NCBI RefSeq assembly: GCF_022965805.1
Contig: NC_133114.1
Span: forward strand, 10,064,261 to 10,128,260
Direction: 5' to 3'
Origin: Primulina eburnea
Taxonomy: Eukaryota > Streptophyta > Magnoliopsida > Lamiales > Gesneriaceae
Length of the DNA stretch: 64,000 nt
A program made the translations under genes and the position numbers. The notes beneath the pieces were generated by a model that made no database searches, was not told the DNA's origin, and saw nothing but the letters and a program-made list of their open reading frames with translations. This document shows positions 34,213 through 46,200 of this stretch, piece after piece (the stretch's first letter is position 1; each line of letters opens with the position of its first letter).

Positions 34213-37200
34213 GGGCTTCTTCCCGGTGGCTGGTCTTTTTAAGACTGTCTTCCAAGGCTGATCCCTGCAAGAATTCTCTAGTTAGAAAATCTGGTAAAGA
34301 ATTAGATTTTCCAGAAATATGTTCAATATCAAAATCGAAGCAAGCTAATATTGCTTGCCATCTAGCAAATATTTGTTTAGATGCTATTACTTTAACATCT
34401 TTTAAAAGAATATCTTTGGCAGATTTGCAATCAACTCTTAATAAAAATTTCTTATTTAAAAGATCACTTTCAAATTTTGTAATACATTTAACAATTGAAA
34501 GAATTTCTTTCTTTATTGTAGAATAATTCTTTTGAGTATTATTCCAAGTTCCAGAAGTATATCTTACAAGAATTTCTTTAGATGTATTATCTAATTGTTG
34601 TTTAAGTATTCCTCCATATCCAATATCAGAGGCGTCTGTTTCAACTATTTTGAATGCTTCAGGATTAGCAATAGATAAACAAGGGAGTTCTTTAACTCTT
34701 TCTTTTATTTTTTGTATTGCTAAAGTATGACTATTAGTCCATGGTTGAGGATTTTTCTTCAACCTTTGAAATAATAATTTACAATCTTGAGCGAGATCTT
34801 TATAAAAATCTCCTATATAATTAAGACTTCCAAGAAATCTTTGTAATTGATTTACATCAGTAATTTTATCAGGAAATTTATCAGCAAAAACAATTGCTCT
34901 TTCAATAGGAATTATTATTCCATTTTCAATATAATGTCCTAAGAATTTTATCTTAGTTTGAAAAAGTTTTACCTTTTTCTGATTTACTGCCAAACCAGCT
35001 TTTTTAGTAACTTGAATAAATATATTTAAATGTTTAAAATGCTGATCAATATTATCAGAATATATAAGGACATCATCTATATAGACAATAATATAATCTG
35101 TATAAGAATTATAAATTTCATTCATTATATTTTGGAATTCCATTGGAGCATTTTTTAATCCAAATGGCATTACATTCCATTCGTAATGGCCAAATGGTAC
35201 AGTGAAAGCTGTTTTATATTTATCTTCTTCTTTTAGAAGAATTTGATAAAATCCTGATTTTAAATCAAAAGAAGAGAATACTTTTCCTTTAAATAATCTA
35301 TTTAGTAAATCTCTTTTATTTGGTAATGGATGCTTTATCCATTTTAATGCTTTATTAAGTGGTTTATAATTGATAACAAGTCTTGGAGCTCCTCTTTCAA
35401 TTTCGGCTGCATTTTCAACATAGAAAGCTGGGCAACTCCAAGGACTATTACTTGGTCTGATTAACTCTTTTTTAAGAAGACTATCAATTTCTTCTTTGCA
35501 ATAATTTAAAAGTCTAGGCCCCATTGCTATAGGCCTTGCTTTTGTAGGAATTTTATCCTCAGAAAAATCATCTGTATAAGGAAGACTGACTTGATGTTTT
35601 TTCCTATTCCAAAAGGCATTAGGAACATCAGCGCATATCTCTTTAGATATGATTTCTGAAATAATTTTTATTTTTTCCTGAATTTTATCAGATTTTAACT
35701 TATCTTTAATATTTTTAAAGAGAATTTCATCTTTTAATGAAGTAATAAAATTTTCTTTATTACTAACTATTTTTTGTAAAATATTTATAGATTTTGAAAC
35801 TGGTATTGTTGTGAATGGGAAAAATAAATCATTACCTTTAATGTTGGTATATAAACCCTTTTCATTAATTTTATTAATAGGAAACAACATTTGGAAAAAT
35901 GGAGTTCCTAAAATCACAGGAGTAGATATATTTTTAATGAGAATAAAAGTTGTATTTAAACAAACTCCAGAATTACATATTGCCACATCAGACAATTTGT
36001 AATTAACTATAAGAGGTTGCTTATTAGCAGCAGTGATAAATTGAGTAGTCTTTTTATAATATTTAGACGGAACAATTCCTTCACTGATGCAATTTACATC
36101 AGCTCCTGTATCTAATAATGCTTCAATAGTAATTTTAAATTTTTTGTTAATAATTAATGTTACTTTTGAGTACCATTTTTGAGAAATAATCTGATCAATT
36201 TTATTGATCCATACCATTTGATTTATTTCTTGATCATCATCATTTTTTGGTAAAATATCTTCTTCTTCTTCTTCCTCAGAAGTAGAATCTTTGTCCCAAG
36301 TATTATTATTAATACTAAGAGTATTTACTCTTTCTTTTAAATATTTTATCTCAGATTTTATCTGATCTATTTCTCCTTTTAATTCAGAAATAGTAGGCTC
36401 TCTTTCTTTTTGTTTAGCCTTTTCTAATATTTTATTATAAGAATATAATTCATGTTCTTGTACAGTATTTTGTACAAGTTTAGTCGGCTTGTGATTTGCC
36501 ATATTTAAATAATGTTCTATAGCTTTTCTTTTTTCTATAGGGTCCTTTATTTGATCTATGAGATCTAAAATGAAAGTTTCTTCATTTGATATGACATTGA
36601 TTTCTAATCCCATAAAATTTATGAGACATGTATCACAATCACAATCTGGATTGCAAATTTTATTTTCTGATATTTCAGAATCATTATCTGTATTACTGTT
36701 AGAATATTCAGATAATTCATTATCAATAATATTGATATAAAAATCTTTTTCTTTTAGATTTTCTTCTGTATTAAGAAGAATATTTATCAATGATTCTTTT
36801 AAATCATTGTTTATATTGAGATTATTAATCTTTTTCTTGACATAACACTTATTAGCTTTATGTCCAATCTTTCCACACTTCCAGCATACTGGAACTTTAG
36901 TAGAGTCATTTTTTATAGGTTTTTTAAACTTTTTCTTAGAATATTTTTTAGATTTTTCTTTATCTTTTATATAATGGTTTTTCTTTTTAAAAGGAAATCT
37001 TTTCTTTTTCTTATCCCTTTTAGGATATTGTATTGGTTGAAAGCCTATTTGCTCACAAAAATCACCAATAATATTTCTATTTTCTTCTTTTTGCATATCA
37101 AGTTGTCTTTTTAACTTGATATCATTACAAAGATTAATTCCTTCTGCAGTTATTTCTGCAGATAAATCTCCGTAAGTAAGAATGTTCCAATCTATGGAAT

Positions 37201-37855
37201 TTGTTGGAGATTTAGATTTTAATCTATTTTTTACTCTTTCAGCAAAAAGAACTGGAAGTCCAGAAATAAATTTTTCTTTCCAGAAATTTGCATTGCAATC
37301 ATTTCTAGTTAAAACCTTAGTCATAAAAACATCTTTATACCATCTGAATTCAGATAGTGTTGGGCATCTCAAATTCATTAATTGTTCTTGAGATCTATCT
37401 AATTGGAGTTCATTATCTCCAATAAAATTAGATAAAATTGTATAAATAAGTGTATTTACAGCATCTGACTCTTCTCTTCCATTAAGATCAACTATAGAAG
37501 AGTTTAGAATTTTATTATTTGCTTCTTTAGAAAGATAAAAATCCCACCAACCTTGAAGTTGTCCTGTGAAACCAGTAATAATGGCTTGAGCAATTTGCCT
37601 ATCATTATTACCTTTTATCTTTGCCGCAGAAGAATATATTAACATTTGTTTAATAATAGTTTTAATCTGATATTCAGATTTTCCATCTATATTCCATTCA
37701 GTAATGGCTTCCCCATTAAACTGAACATAATCTTTTTTCTCTTCAATTTGAAGATCAACAGGTGTAGCCTTTTTATAAAAAGGTTTTACAATTGATACTT
37801 TATGCATTTTATTAATCTGCATTTCATCTTCTGACGAACTAGAAATATTATCTAG
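34205..37855 (-). pseudogene. ORF1 of virus copy C, 5'-truncated
   Basis: It is open for more than 1,205 codons (from an internal Met at 37822), with coat protein, intact knuckle (about 36850-36890), protease, RT and RNase H. Movement domain and leader are missing: the copy ends at 37855 in a head-to-head junction with D. It shares diagnostic bases with B and D rather than A and E. Confidence 0.9.
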
Positions 37856-40800
37856 ATGATGATTTTATGGAAGGTTTAATAGATCGATTACAAAAAATTA
37901 ATATTAAAGAAAAAGGTTCTATTTCTGGTTTCACAGGACAACTTCAAGGTTGGTGGGATTTTTATCTTTCTAAAGAAGCAAATAATAAAATTCTAAACTC
38001 TTCTATAGTTGATCTTAATGGAAGAGAAGAGTCAGATGCTGTAAATACACTTATTTATAAAATTTTATCTAATTTTATTGGAGCTAATGAACTCCAATTA
38101 GATAGATCTCAAGAACAATTAATGAATTTGAGATGCCCAACACTATCTGAATTCAGATGGTATAAAGATGTTTTTATGACTAAGGTTTTAACTAGAAATG
38201 ATTGCAATGCAAATTTCTGGAAAGAAAAATTTATTTCTGGACTTCCAGTTCTTTTTGCTGAAAGAGTAAAAAATAGATTAAAATCTAAATCTCCAACAAA
38301 TTCCATAGATTGGAACATTCTTACTTACGGAGATTTATCTGCAGAAATAACTGCAGAAGGAATTAATCTTTGTAATGATATCAAGTTAAAAAGACAACTT
38401 GATATGCAAAAAGAAGAAAATAGAAATATTATTGGTGATTTTTGTGAGCAAATAGGCTTTCAACCAATACAATATCCTAAAAGGGATAAGAAAAAGAAAA
38501 GATTTCCTTTTAAAAAGAAAAACCATTATATAAAAGATAAAGAAAAATCTAAAAAATATTCTAAGAAAAAGTTTAAAAAACCTATAAAAAATGACTCTAC
38601 TAAAGTTCCAGTATGCTGGAAGTGTGGAAAGATTGGACATAAAGCTAATAAGTGTTATGTCAAGAAAAAGATTAATAATCTCAATATAAACAATGATTTA
38701 AAAGAATCATTGATAAATATTCTTCTTAATACAGAAGAAAATCTAAAAGAAAAAGATTTTTATATCAATATTATTGATAATGAATTATCTGAATATTCTA
38801 ACAGTAATACAGATAATGATTCTGAAATATCAGAAAATAAAATTTGCAATCCAGATTGTGATTGTGATACATGTCTCATAAATTTTATGGGATTAGAAAT
38901 CAATGTCATATCAAATGAAGAAACTTTCATTTTAGATCTCATAGATCAAATAAAGGACCCTATAGAAAAAAGAAAAGCTATAGAACATTATTTAAATATG
39001 GCAAATCACAAGCCGACTAAACTTGTACAAAATACTGTACAAGAACATGAATTATATTCTTATAATAAAATATTAGAAAAGGCTAAACAAAAAGAAAGAG
39101 AGCCTACTATTTCTGAATTAAAAGGAGAAATAGATCAGATAAAATCTGAGATAAAATATTTAAAAGAAAGAGTAAATACTCTTAGTATTAATAATAATAC
39201 TTGGGACAAAGATTCTACTTCTGAGGAAGAAGAAGAAGAAGAAGAAGATATTTTACCAAAAAATGATGATGATCAAGAAATAAATCAAATGGTATGGATC
39301 AATAAAATTGATCAGATTATTTCTCAAAAATGGTACTCAAAAGTAACATTAATTATTAACAAAAAATTTAAAATTACTATTGAAGCATTATTAGATACAG
39401 GAGCTGATGTAAATTGCATCAGTGAAGGAATTGTTCCGTCTAAATATTATAAAAAGACTACTCAATTTATCACTGCTGCTAATAAGCAACCTCTTATAGT
39501 TAATTACAAATTGTCTGATGTGGCAATATGTAATTCTGGAGTTTGTTTAAATACAACTTTTATTCTCATTAAAAATATATCTACTCCTGTGATTTTAGGA
39601 ACTCCATTTTTCCAAATGTTGTTTCCTATTAATAAAATTAATGAAAAGGGTTTATATACCAACATTAAAGGTAATGATTTATTTTTCCCATTCACAACAA
39701 TACCAGTTTCAAAATCTATAAATATTTTACAAAAAATAGTTAGTAATAAAGAAAATTTTATTACTTCATTAAAAGATGAAATTCTCTTTAAAAATATTAA
39801 AGATAAGTTAAAATCTGATAAAATTCAGGAAAAAATAAAAATTATTTCAGAAATCATATCTAAAGAGATATGCGCTGATGTTCCTAATGCCTTTTGGAAT
39901 AGGAAAAAACATCAAGTCAGTCTTCCTTATACAGATGATTTTTCTGAGGATAAAATTCCTACAAAAGCAAGGCCTATAGCAATGGGGCCTAGACTTTTAA
40001 ATTATTGCAAAGAAGAAATTGATAGTCTTCTTAAAAAAGAGTTAATCAGACCAAGTAATAGTCCTTGGAGTTGCCCAGCTTTCTATGTTGAAAATGCAGC
40101 CGAAATTGAAAGAGGAGCTCCAAGACTTGTTATCAATTATAAACCACTTAATAAAGCATTAAAATGGATAAAGCATCCATTACCAAATAAAAGAGATTTA
40201 CTAAATAGATTATTTAAAGGAAAAATATTCTCTTCTTTTGATTTAAAATCAGGATTTTATCAAATTCTTCTAAAAGAAGAAGATAAATATAAAACAGCTT
40301 TCACTGTACCATTTGGCCATTACGAATGGAATGTAATGCCATTTGGATTAAAAAATGCTCCAATGGAATTCCAAAATATAATGAATGAAATTTATAATTC
40401 TTATACAGATTATATTATTGTCTATATAGATGATGTCCTTATATATTCTGATAATATTGATCAGCATTTTAAACATTTAAATATATTTATTCAAGTTACT
40501 AAAAAAGCTGGTTTGGCAGTAAATCAGAAAAAGGTAAAACTTTTTCAAACTAAGATAAAATTCTTAGGACATTATATTGAAAATGGAATAATAATTCCTA
40601 TTGAAAGAGCAATTGTTTTTGCTGATAAATTTCCTGATAAAATTACTGATGTAAATCAATTACAAAGATTTCTTGGAAGTCTTAATTATATAGGAGATTT
40701 TTATAAAGATCTCGCTCAAGATTGTAAATTATTATTTCAAAGGTTGAAGAAAAATCCTCAACCATGGACTAATAGTCATACTTTAGCAATACAAAAAATA

Positions 40801-41301
40801 AAAGAAAGAGTTAAAGAACTCCCTTGTTTATCTATTGCTAATCCTGAAGCATTCAAAATAGTTGAAACAGACGCCTCTGATATTGGATATGGAGGAATAC
40901 TTAAACAACAATTAGATAATACATCTAAAGAAATTCTTGTAAGATATACTTCTGGAACTTGGAATAATACTCAAAAGAATTATTCTACAATAAAGAAAGA
41001 AATTCTTTCAATTGTTAAATGTATTACAAAATTTGAAAGTGATCTTTTAAATAAGAAATTTTTATTAAGAGTTGATTGCAAATCTGCCAAAGATATTCTT
41101 TTAAAAGATGTTAAAGTAATAGCATCTAAACAAATATTTGCTAGATGGCAAGCAATATTAGCTTGCTTCGATTTTGATATTGAACATATTTCTGGAAAAT
41201 CTAATTCTTTACCAGATTTTCTAACTAGAGAATTCTTGCAGGGATCAGCCTTGGAAGACAGTCTTAAAAAGACCAGCCACCGGGAAGAAGCCCATGAATA
41301 A
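37856..41301 (+). pseudogene. ORF1 of virus copy D, 5'-truncated with in-frame coat deletion
   Basis: It is open from its first Met at 37867 for 1,144 codons. The movement domain is absent. A 303-bp in-frame gap near 37926 removes the first third of the coat core. The knuckle (about 38615-38656), protease, RT (YIDD about 40423-40434) and RNase H are present. The Glu run has eight codons, as in B. Confidence 0.9.
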
Positions 41302-42487
41302 ACCACCTTTCAAAAGAGGTGCTACAGTTCCTCAGTCAAATATGGCTAACACAGAGGAAGAAAAGTTTGATCCAATTAAAGAATTTGCAGAAGATCCTAC
41401 TGCGTATGAAATACATTATTATAATAATGCTATATTTGCTTTAAAAGGATCAAAAGAGGAATTAAAATATCCTTATCTAATTTCAGGATGTCTTAATTGC
41501 TGTCCTGTTGACAAAGACCTAAAAGGTCTATCCCCAATTCATATAGCTCAAAGCTATTTAATTAAAGATTTACAACCCATATTGGGGAGAAAAACTCGTG
41601 ATTATTTTGAAACAATTCTAGTCGAAACTGGCTCAGTTGAAATCCAACATATGGATCGCAATCGCGATTACGCTTTTTCTAAAATGATAATAAAAAAGAT
41701 TATCCCAGCTGCTAATTGGGGTTTACCCCTTGGACAAGCACGTCAATTAAACACCTTTCAGGCAATGCCTAATATGTTTAATTACCATGATTATATCATG
41801 GCTTGGGATATCATTGTTTTATATGAAAATTCTCAAAGAAAACATTCATGGTGGGTAAAATTCCAATTAGATGATATTCATCAATTTATACCAATTTGGT
41901 TTAAAACTTTTTTCTTCTCATGGGGGGTAATGCCCTCTATTCTTCCGAGAAATGTTAAAAACATATGGAATAAATTTTTAAATGCAAACACACAGTTTGA
42001 TGGTTTAACAGCCATATTACAATTCGCCGTTAACTACAATGTTCCTTGGATTATTCGATGGGAATATGGATTACAGGATATGGCTAAAGAGAAATTTGAT
42101 CTCAAATATACCTCTACTTTCTTAATCAGAAAAGTTCTCATCAAATGGTGGGGTAAAGAAGATTTCTTTGCAGAAGGCAAAGTATATGACCGTCAAGGGG
42201 TAATAGCTCTGGGAGTTGCCAGAGAAACCATGAAGAATTTAAATCATGATACCCCAACACAAACAACACTGTTAAAAGAACTTTTCCAACATCTTGATAA
42301 AGATACCATTACTTCAATGTTTACTGAAGTATTTGGAGAAAAATCAAATCTGTCAACACAAGAATCTACTTCTTCTAAAGGAAAAGAGAAAATGGAGGAT
42401 GATACTCCAATGACAGATCAGGATAATTTGCAAGACGCTCAGGACCCGTATGAGGAAGATGACATATATGCATTATTGAATTCATGA
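41294..42487 (+). CDS. ORF2 of virus copy D, full-length protein of unknown function
   Basis: This is the only undamaged ORF2: 397 codons starting inside the last codons of ORF1 (ATGAATAA, 41294-41301), an arrangement that suggests restart or leaky translation. The protein begins with a short basic segment, then a probably globular body rich in Tyr, Trp and Ile (about 25-320). From about 345 it has a Ser/Lys stretch and an acidic tail (DPYEEDDIYALL). No motif I know is visible: no zinc knuckle, no protease or polymerase residues. Position after RNase H resembles the transactivator of other caulimovirids and the unknown ORF2 of florendoviruses. I do not assign a function. Confidence 0.7.
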   Translation: MNKPPFKRGATVPQSNMANTEEEKFDPIKEFAEDPTAYEIHYYNNAIFALKGSKEELKYPYLISGCLNCCPVDKDLKGLSPIHIAQSYLIKDLQPILGRKTRDYFETILVETGSVEIQHMDRNRDYAFSKMIIKKIIPAANWGLPLGQARQLNTFQAMPNMFNYHDYIMAWDIIVLYENSQRKHSWWVKFQLDDIHQFIPIWFKTFFFSWGVMPSILPRNVKNIWNKFLNANTQFDGLTAILQFAVNYNVPWIIRWEYGLQDMAKEKFDLKYTSTFLIRKVLIKWWGKEDFFAEGKVYDRQGVIALGVARETMKNLNHDTPTQTTLLKELFQHLDKDTITSMFTEVFGEKSNLSTQESTSSKGKEKMEDDTPMTDQDNLQDAQDPYEEDDIYALLNS

Positions 42488-42783
42488 GCTGGATGTCACT
42501 AAAGATAGTGGATGAAAAGGCAAGCAATCACGGGACTTATAGTCTTTGTAATAAAGTATGTAGTATTGTGGTGCATTATTGAGTGTGAGTTTTACTTTTC
42601 ACGTGTCATGTTTTTATTTGTGTAAACACTGTAACTAGTATGTATTGCTTTGCTATTTAAGGAGTCGACTCCCTTTGTGATCGACACACCAAAATTCTCT
42701 ACTACTTTCTCATAATAAGAGTTTCGAAGTTTTCTCCAGTTCTTGAGTTCTCAGTTTCAAGTTTCATCATTTCATGTAAGTTT
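42488..42783 (+). promoter_or_regulatory. Intergenic promoter of virus copy D
   Basis: G-box CACGTG is at 42600-42605, TATA-like CTATTTAA at 42653-42660, and palindrome GGAGTCGACTCC at 42661-42672, near the expected start. Just before ORF3 the bases ATGTAA (42774-42779) form an AUG-stop, and GTAAGT (42776-42781) is a consensus 5' splice site. Transcription from here would run through ORF3, the primer site and all of copy E. Confidence 0.65.
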
Positions 42784-43023
42784 ATGTCATACGATTATAT
42801 TTATGATCCTCCATTTGATTATATTATGCCGTCTGCAAATTATTTGAAAATCTTAAAAAAGAAGATTAAATTAATTAATAATCAAATTAAAAATCTTGAA
42901 GATCGATTAAAAGATCCAGAGATAAATCCTGTTTATAAACAGTGGTTTGTTCATCCACATTTGGAAAGGTCCAAGATTACCTTAAAGGCATTTGAGAAGC
43001 AGAGCTCACAGCTTGCTGCTTAA
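42784..43023 (+). CDS. ORF3 of virus copy D, 79-residue coiled-coil protein
   Basis: The protein is identical to that of copy A. The start is 5 bases after an AUG-stop and 41 bases of sequence separate its stop from the primer site. It is the first long ORF on an RNA starting near 42685. Confidence 0.6.
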   Translation: MSYDYIYDPPFDYIMPSANYLKILKKKIKLINNQIKNLEDRLKDPEINPVYKQWFVHPHLERSKITLKAFEKQSSQLAA

Positions 43024-43063
43024 AATTGAGATTAAATCTCGTGTATTTGTAACAGTGTAAAAG

Positions 43064-43077
43064 TGGTATCAGAGCCA
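43064..43077 (+). promoter_or_regulatory. tRNA-Met primer binding site at the D/E junction
   Basis: TGGTATCAGAGCCA is complementary to the 3' end of initiator tRNA-Met. It is the only viral primer site in the cluster and marks where minus-strand DNA starts and where the circular viral DNA has a gap. It joins D and E head-to-tail without loss. Confidence 0.92.
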
Positions 43078-43239
43078 TTGTAATTGGAGAAATTCTTCAG
43101 AAATTAATACAAGTTATTTTTCTGTTACGATCTTATGGTAGTTATACCCAGGAGAAATCCTTAAGTCGGGTTCCATAAGGCCTGTAAAGCCAAAGGGTAA
43201 GGCAGGGTAAAGCCTTGACAGTATCTACCATATTCTTGA
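43078..43239 (+). other. Leader between primer site and ORF1 of copy E
   Basis: It contains GTAAAGCC twice (about 43185 and 43208) and AAGGCC...GCCTT-type pairing that could fold just before the ORF1 start. About 24 bases present in copy A are missing near 43135. Confidence 0.5.
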
Positions 43240-46200
43240 ATGGATAAATTAATACGATCTTTTACGAAGAATAAATCTTCAAGTAGTAATACTAAGAACA
43301 AAGAGTTAATTATTTCTGAAAATTTCGAGAAAAATATTCAAAACTGGAAAATACCAACATCTTCTAATATGAAGATTTATAGAACTAATGGATTTAATTT
43401 TAAATCCGACTATATTATTAAAACAATTGAAGAAGCAATTCCTCTAAAAGGAGGATACGACTCATTTAGTTTATTATCTCAAAACCTTGTTAATATTCAC
43501 AAGAAAATTACAAATTTATGCATTTGGGAATGATACAAGTAGGTTTAAAACCTCTTACCAGATTAGGTCTAAATACTTCAGCTTTAATCTTAGTAAGAGA
43601 TCAAAGGCATAATAAATTCGAAGATTCCTTATTAGGAATAGTAGAATCTTCATTATGCGAAGGACCAATACATTTTAGTTGTTTCCCTAATTTTCCAATT
43701 TCTCTTTCTGATCCAAATATCATGAAAGCCCTCACTTTAAATATAAAAACTGAAGGTTTTGATATGATAGATGGAACAGAAAATGTTGTTCTATTATATA
43801 GAATTTGTTACAAAGTCATGAATTCAACGATATCCAATTTTAGAATCAATACTAATCAAATTAGTTCAAAAAGAGGAGAAACTACTCTTTTCATAACTGA
43901 TATTACTAAAAGTAATATTATGATTCCTAAAACAATTAATTGGAGTCAAGTTACTCTGTCAAAAATCTGGAAAATGGAAAGTATAGCCCTTCTTTAAAAG
44001 AAGAATCTAGAAAACTAGAAAGTATAATTCAATATGTTGATGGAGATGTCGAAATAAAATTCTCATCTCAAAGACATTTACGAATTAAACTTCCTGAAGA
44101 AAGTAGAAATTCTACTTCTTCTATATCTGATTTTGAAAAAATTAGTATATCTGGTCTTCAAAAGACTAATGATAATGTATCTCATCCAGAATATAAAGTA
44201 GATATTCCTGAATCTAGTACGTCTAGATTTCAACGAAGTTATTCTGTTAATAATAAAAAATCAAATTCTCCTACTTTTTCTGATATGGGATATAATGTTA
44301 TGGTTATTAATAATAACTCTATCCAAAAGAGTTTAGATAAGATTAAAAATCTTAATAAGAAAAAATGGTTTTTAAGTTGTTTAAATTCAAAACAACAAAC
44401 ATTATATGTTTCAAGATACTTAGAATGGATTGAAGAAACTAAATTAAATTTAGATTTTTTCAAATGGATGGAAAATTTATATTTTCCAGCAAGGAATAAA
44501 ATATTTCCAAATTTTAAAGATGAGTCTTTTATAAATACTCTTGAATCAACATATAAATTATATGTTCATGAAACTGGAGAAGAATCTTTTGAGATTCATC
44601 CTCCTTTTACTACTTTACAAATTAAAAAGGGTAATAAAGAAATATATGCTGCCCCTATAAAATCAGAAATAGGGCATGGTAATTTTGACCATATTATTCA
44701 ACAGAATAATTTTACCAATCTTACTCTACATTCTTTAAGAAATCAGACTACTAGAATAGAAGAGATTTTATCAAAATCCAAACAAGGAAATTCTAGTGGT
44801 GAAAGTTCAAAAACTTTGATGATAAAACCTCCTCCTAATCTTAAAAAAGAAAATTTTCTTTTAAGTTCTAAAAAAGATGATGATTTTATGGAAGGTTTAA
44901 TAGATCGATTACAAAAAATTAATATTAAAGAAAAAGGTTCTATTTCGGTAATTACCAAATCTGAACAACTAGATAATATTTCTAGTTCGTCAGAAGATGA
45001 AATGCAGATTAATAAAATGCATAAAGTATCAATTGTAAAACCTTTTTATAAAAAGGCTACACCTGTTGATCTTCAAATTGAAGAGAAAAAAGATTACGTT
45101 CAGTTTAATGGGGAAGCCATTACTGAATGGAATATAGATGGAAAATCTGAATATCAGATTAAAACTATTATTAAACAAATGTTAATATATTCTTCTGCGG
45201 CAAAGATAAAAGGTAATAATGATAGGCAAATTGCTCAAGCCATTATTACTGGTTTCACAGGACAACTTCAAGGTTGGTGGGATTTTTATCTTTCTAAAGA
45301 AGCAAAGAATAAAATTCTAAACTCTTCTATAGTTGATCTTAATGGAAGAGAAGAGTCAGATGCTGTAAATACACTTATTTATACAATTTTATCTAATTTT
45401 ATTGGAGCTAATGAACTCCAATTAGATAGATCTCAAGAACAATTAATGAATTTGAGATGCCCAACACTATCTGAATTCAGATGGTATAAAGATGTTTTTA
45501 TGACTAAGGTTTTAACTAGAAATGATTGCAATGCAAATTTCTGGAAAGAAAAATTTATTTCTGGACTTCCAGTTCTTTTTGCTGAAAGAGTAAAAAATAG
45601 ATTAAAATCTAAATCTCCAACAAATTCCATAGATTGGAACATTCTTACTTACGGAGATTTATCTGCAGAAATAACTGCAGAAGGAATTAATCTTTGTAAT
45701 GATATCAAGTTAAAAAGACAACTTGATATGCAAAAAGAAGAAAATAGAAATATTATTGGTGATTTTTGTGAGCAAATAGGCTTTCAACCAATACAATATC
45801 CTAAAAGGGATAAGAAAAAGAAAAGATTTCCTTTTAAAAAGAAAAACCATTATATAAAAGATAAAGAAAAATCTAAAAAATATTCTAAGAAAAAGTTTAA
45901 AAAACCTATAAAAAATGACTCTACTAAAGTTCCAGTATGCTGGAAGTGTGGAAAGATTGGACATAAAGCTAATAAGTATTATGTCAAGAAAAAGATTAAT
46001 AATCTCAATATAAACAATGATTTAAAAGAATCATTGATAAATATTCTTCTTAATACAGAAGAAAATCTAAAGGAAAAAGATTTTTATATCAATATTATTG
46101 ATAATGAATTATCTGAATATTCTAACAGTAATACAGATAATGATTCTGAAATATCAGAAAATAAAATTTGCAATCCAGATTGTGATTGTGATACATGTCT

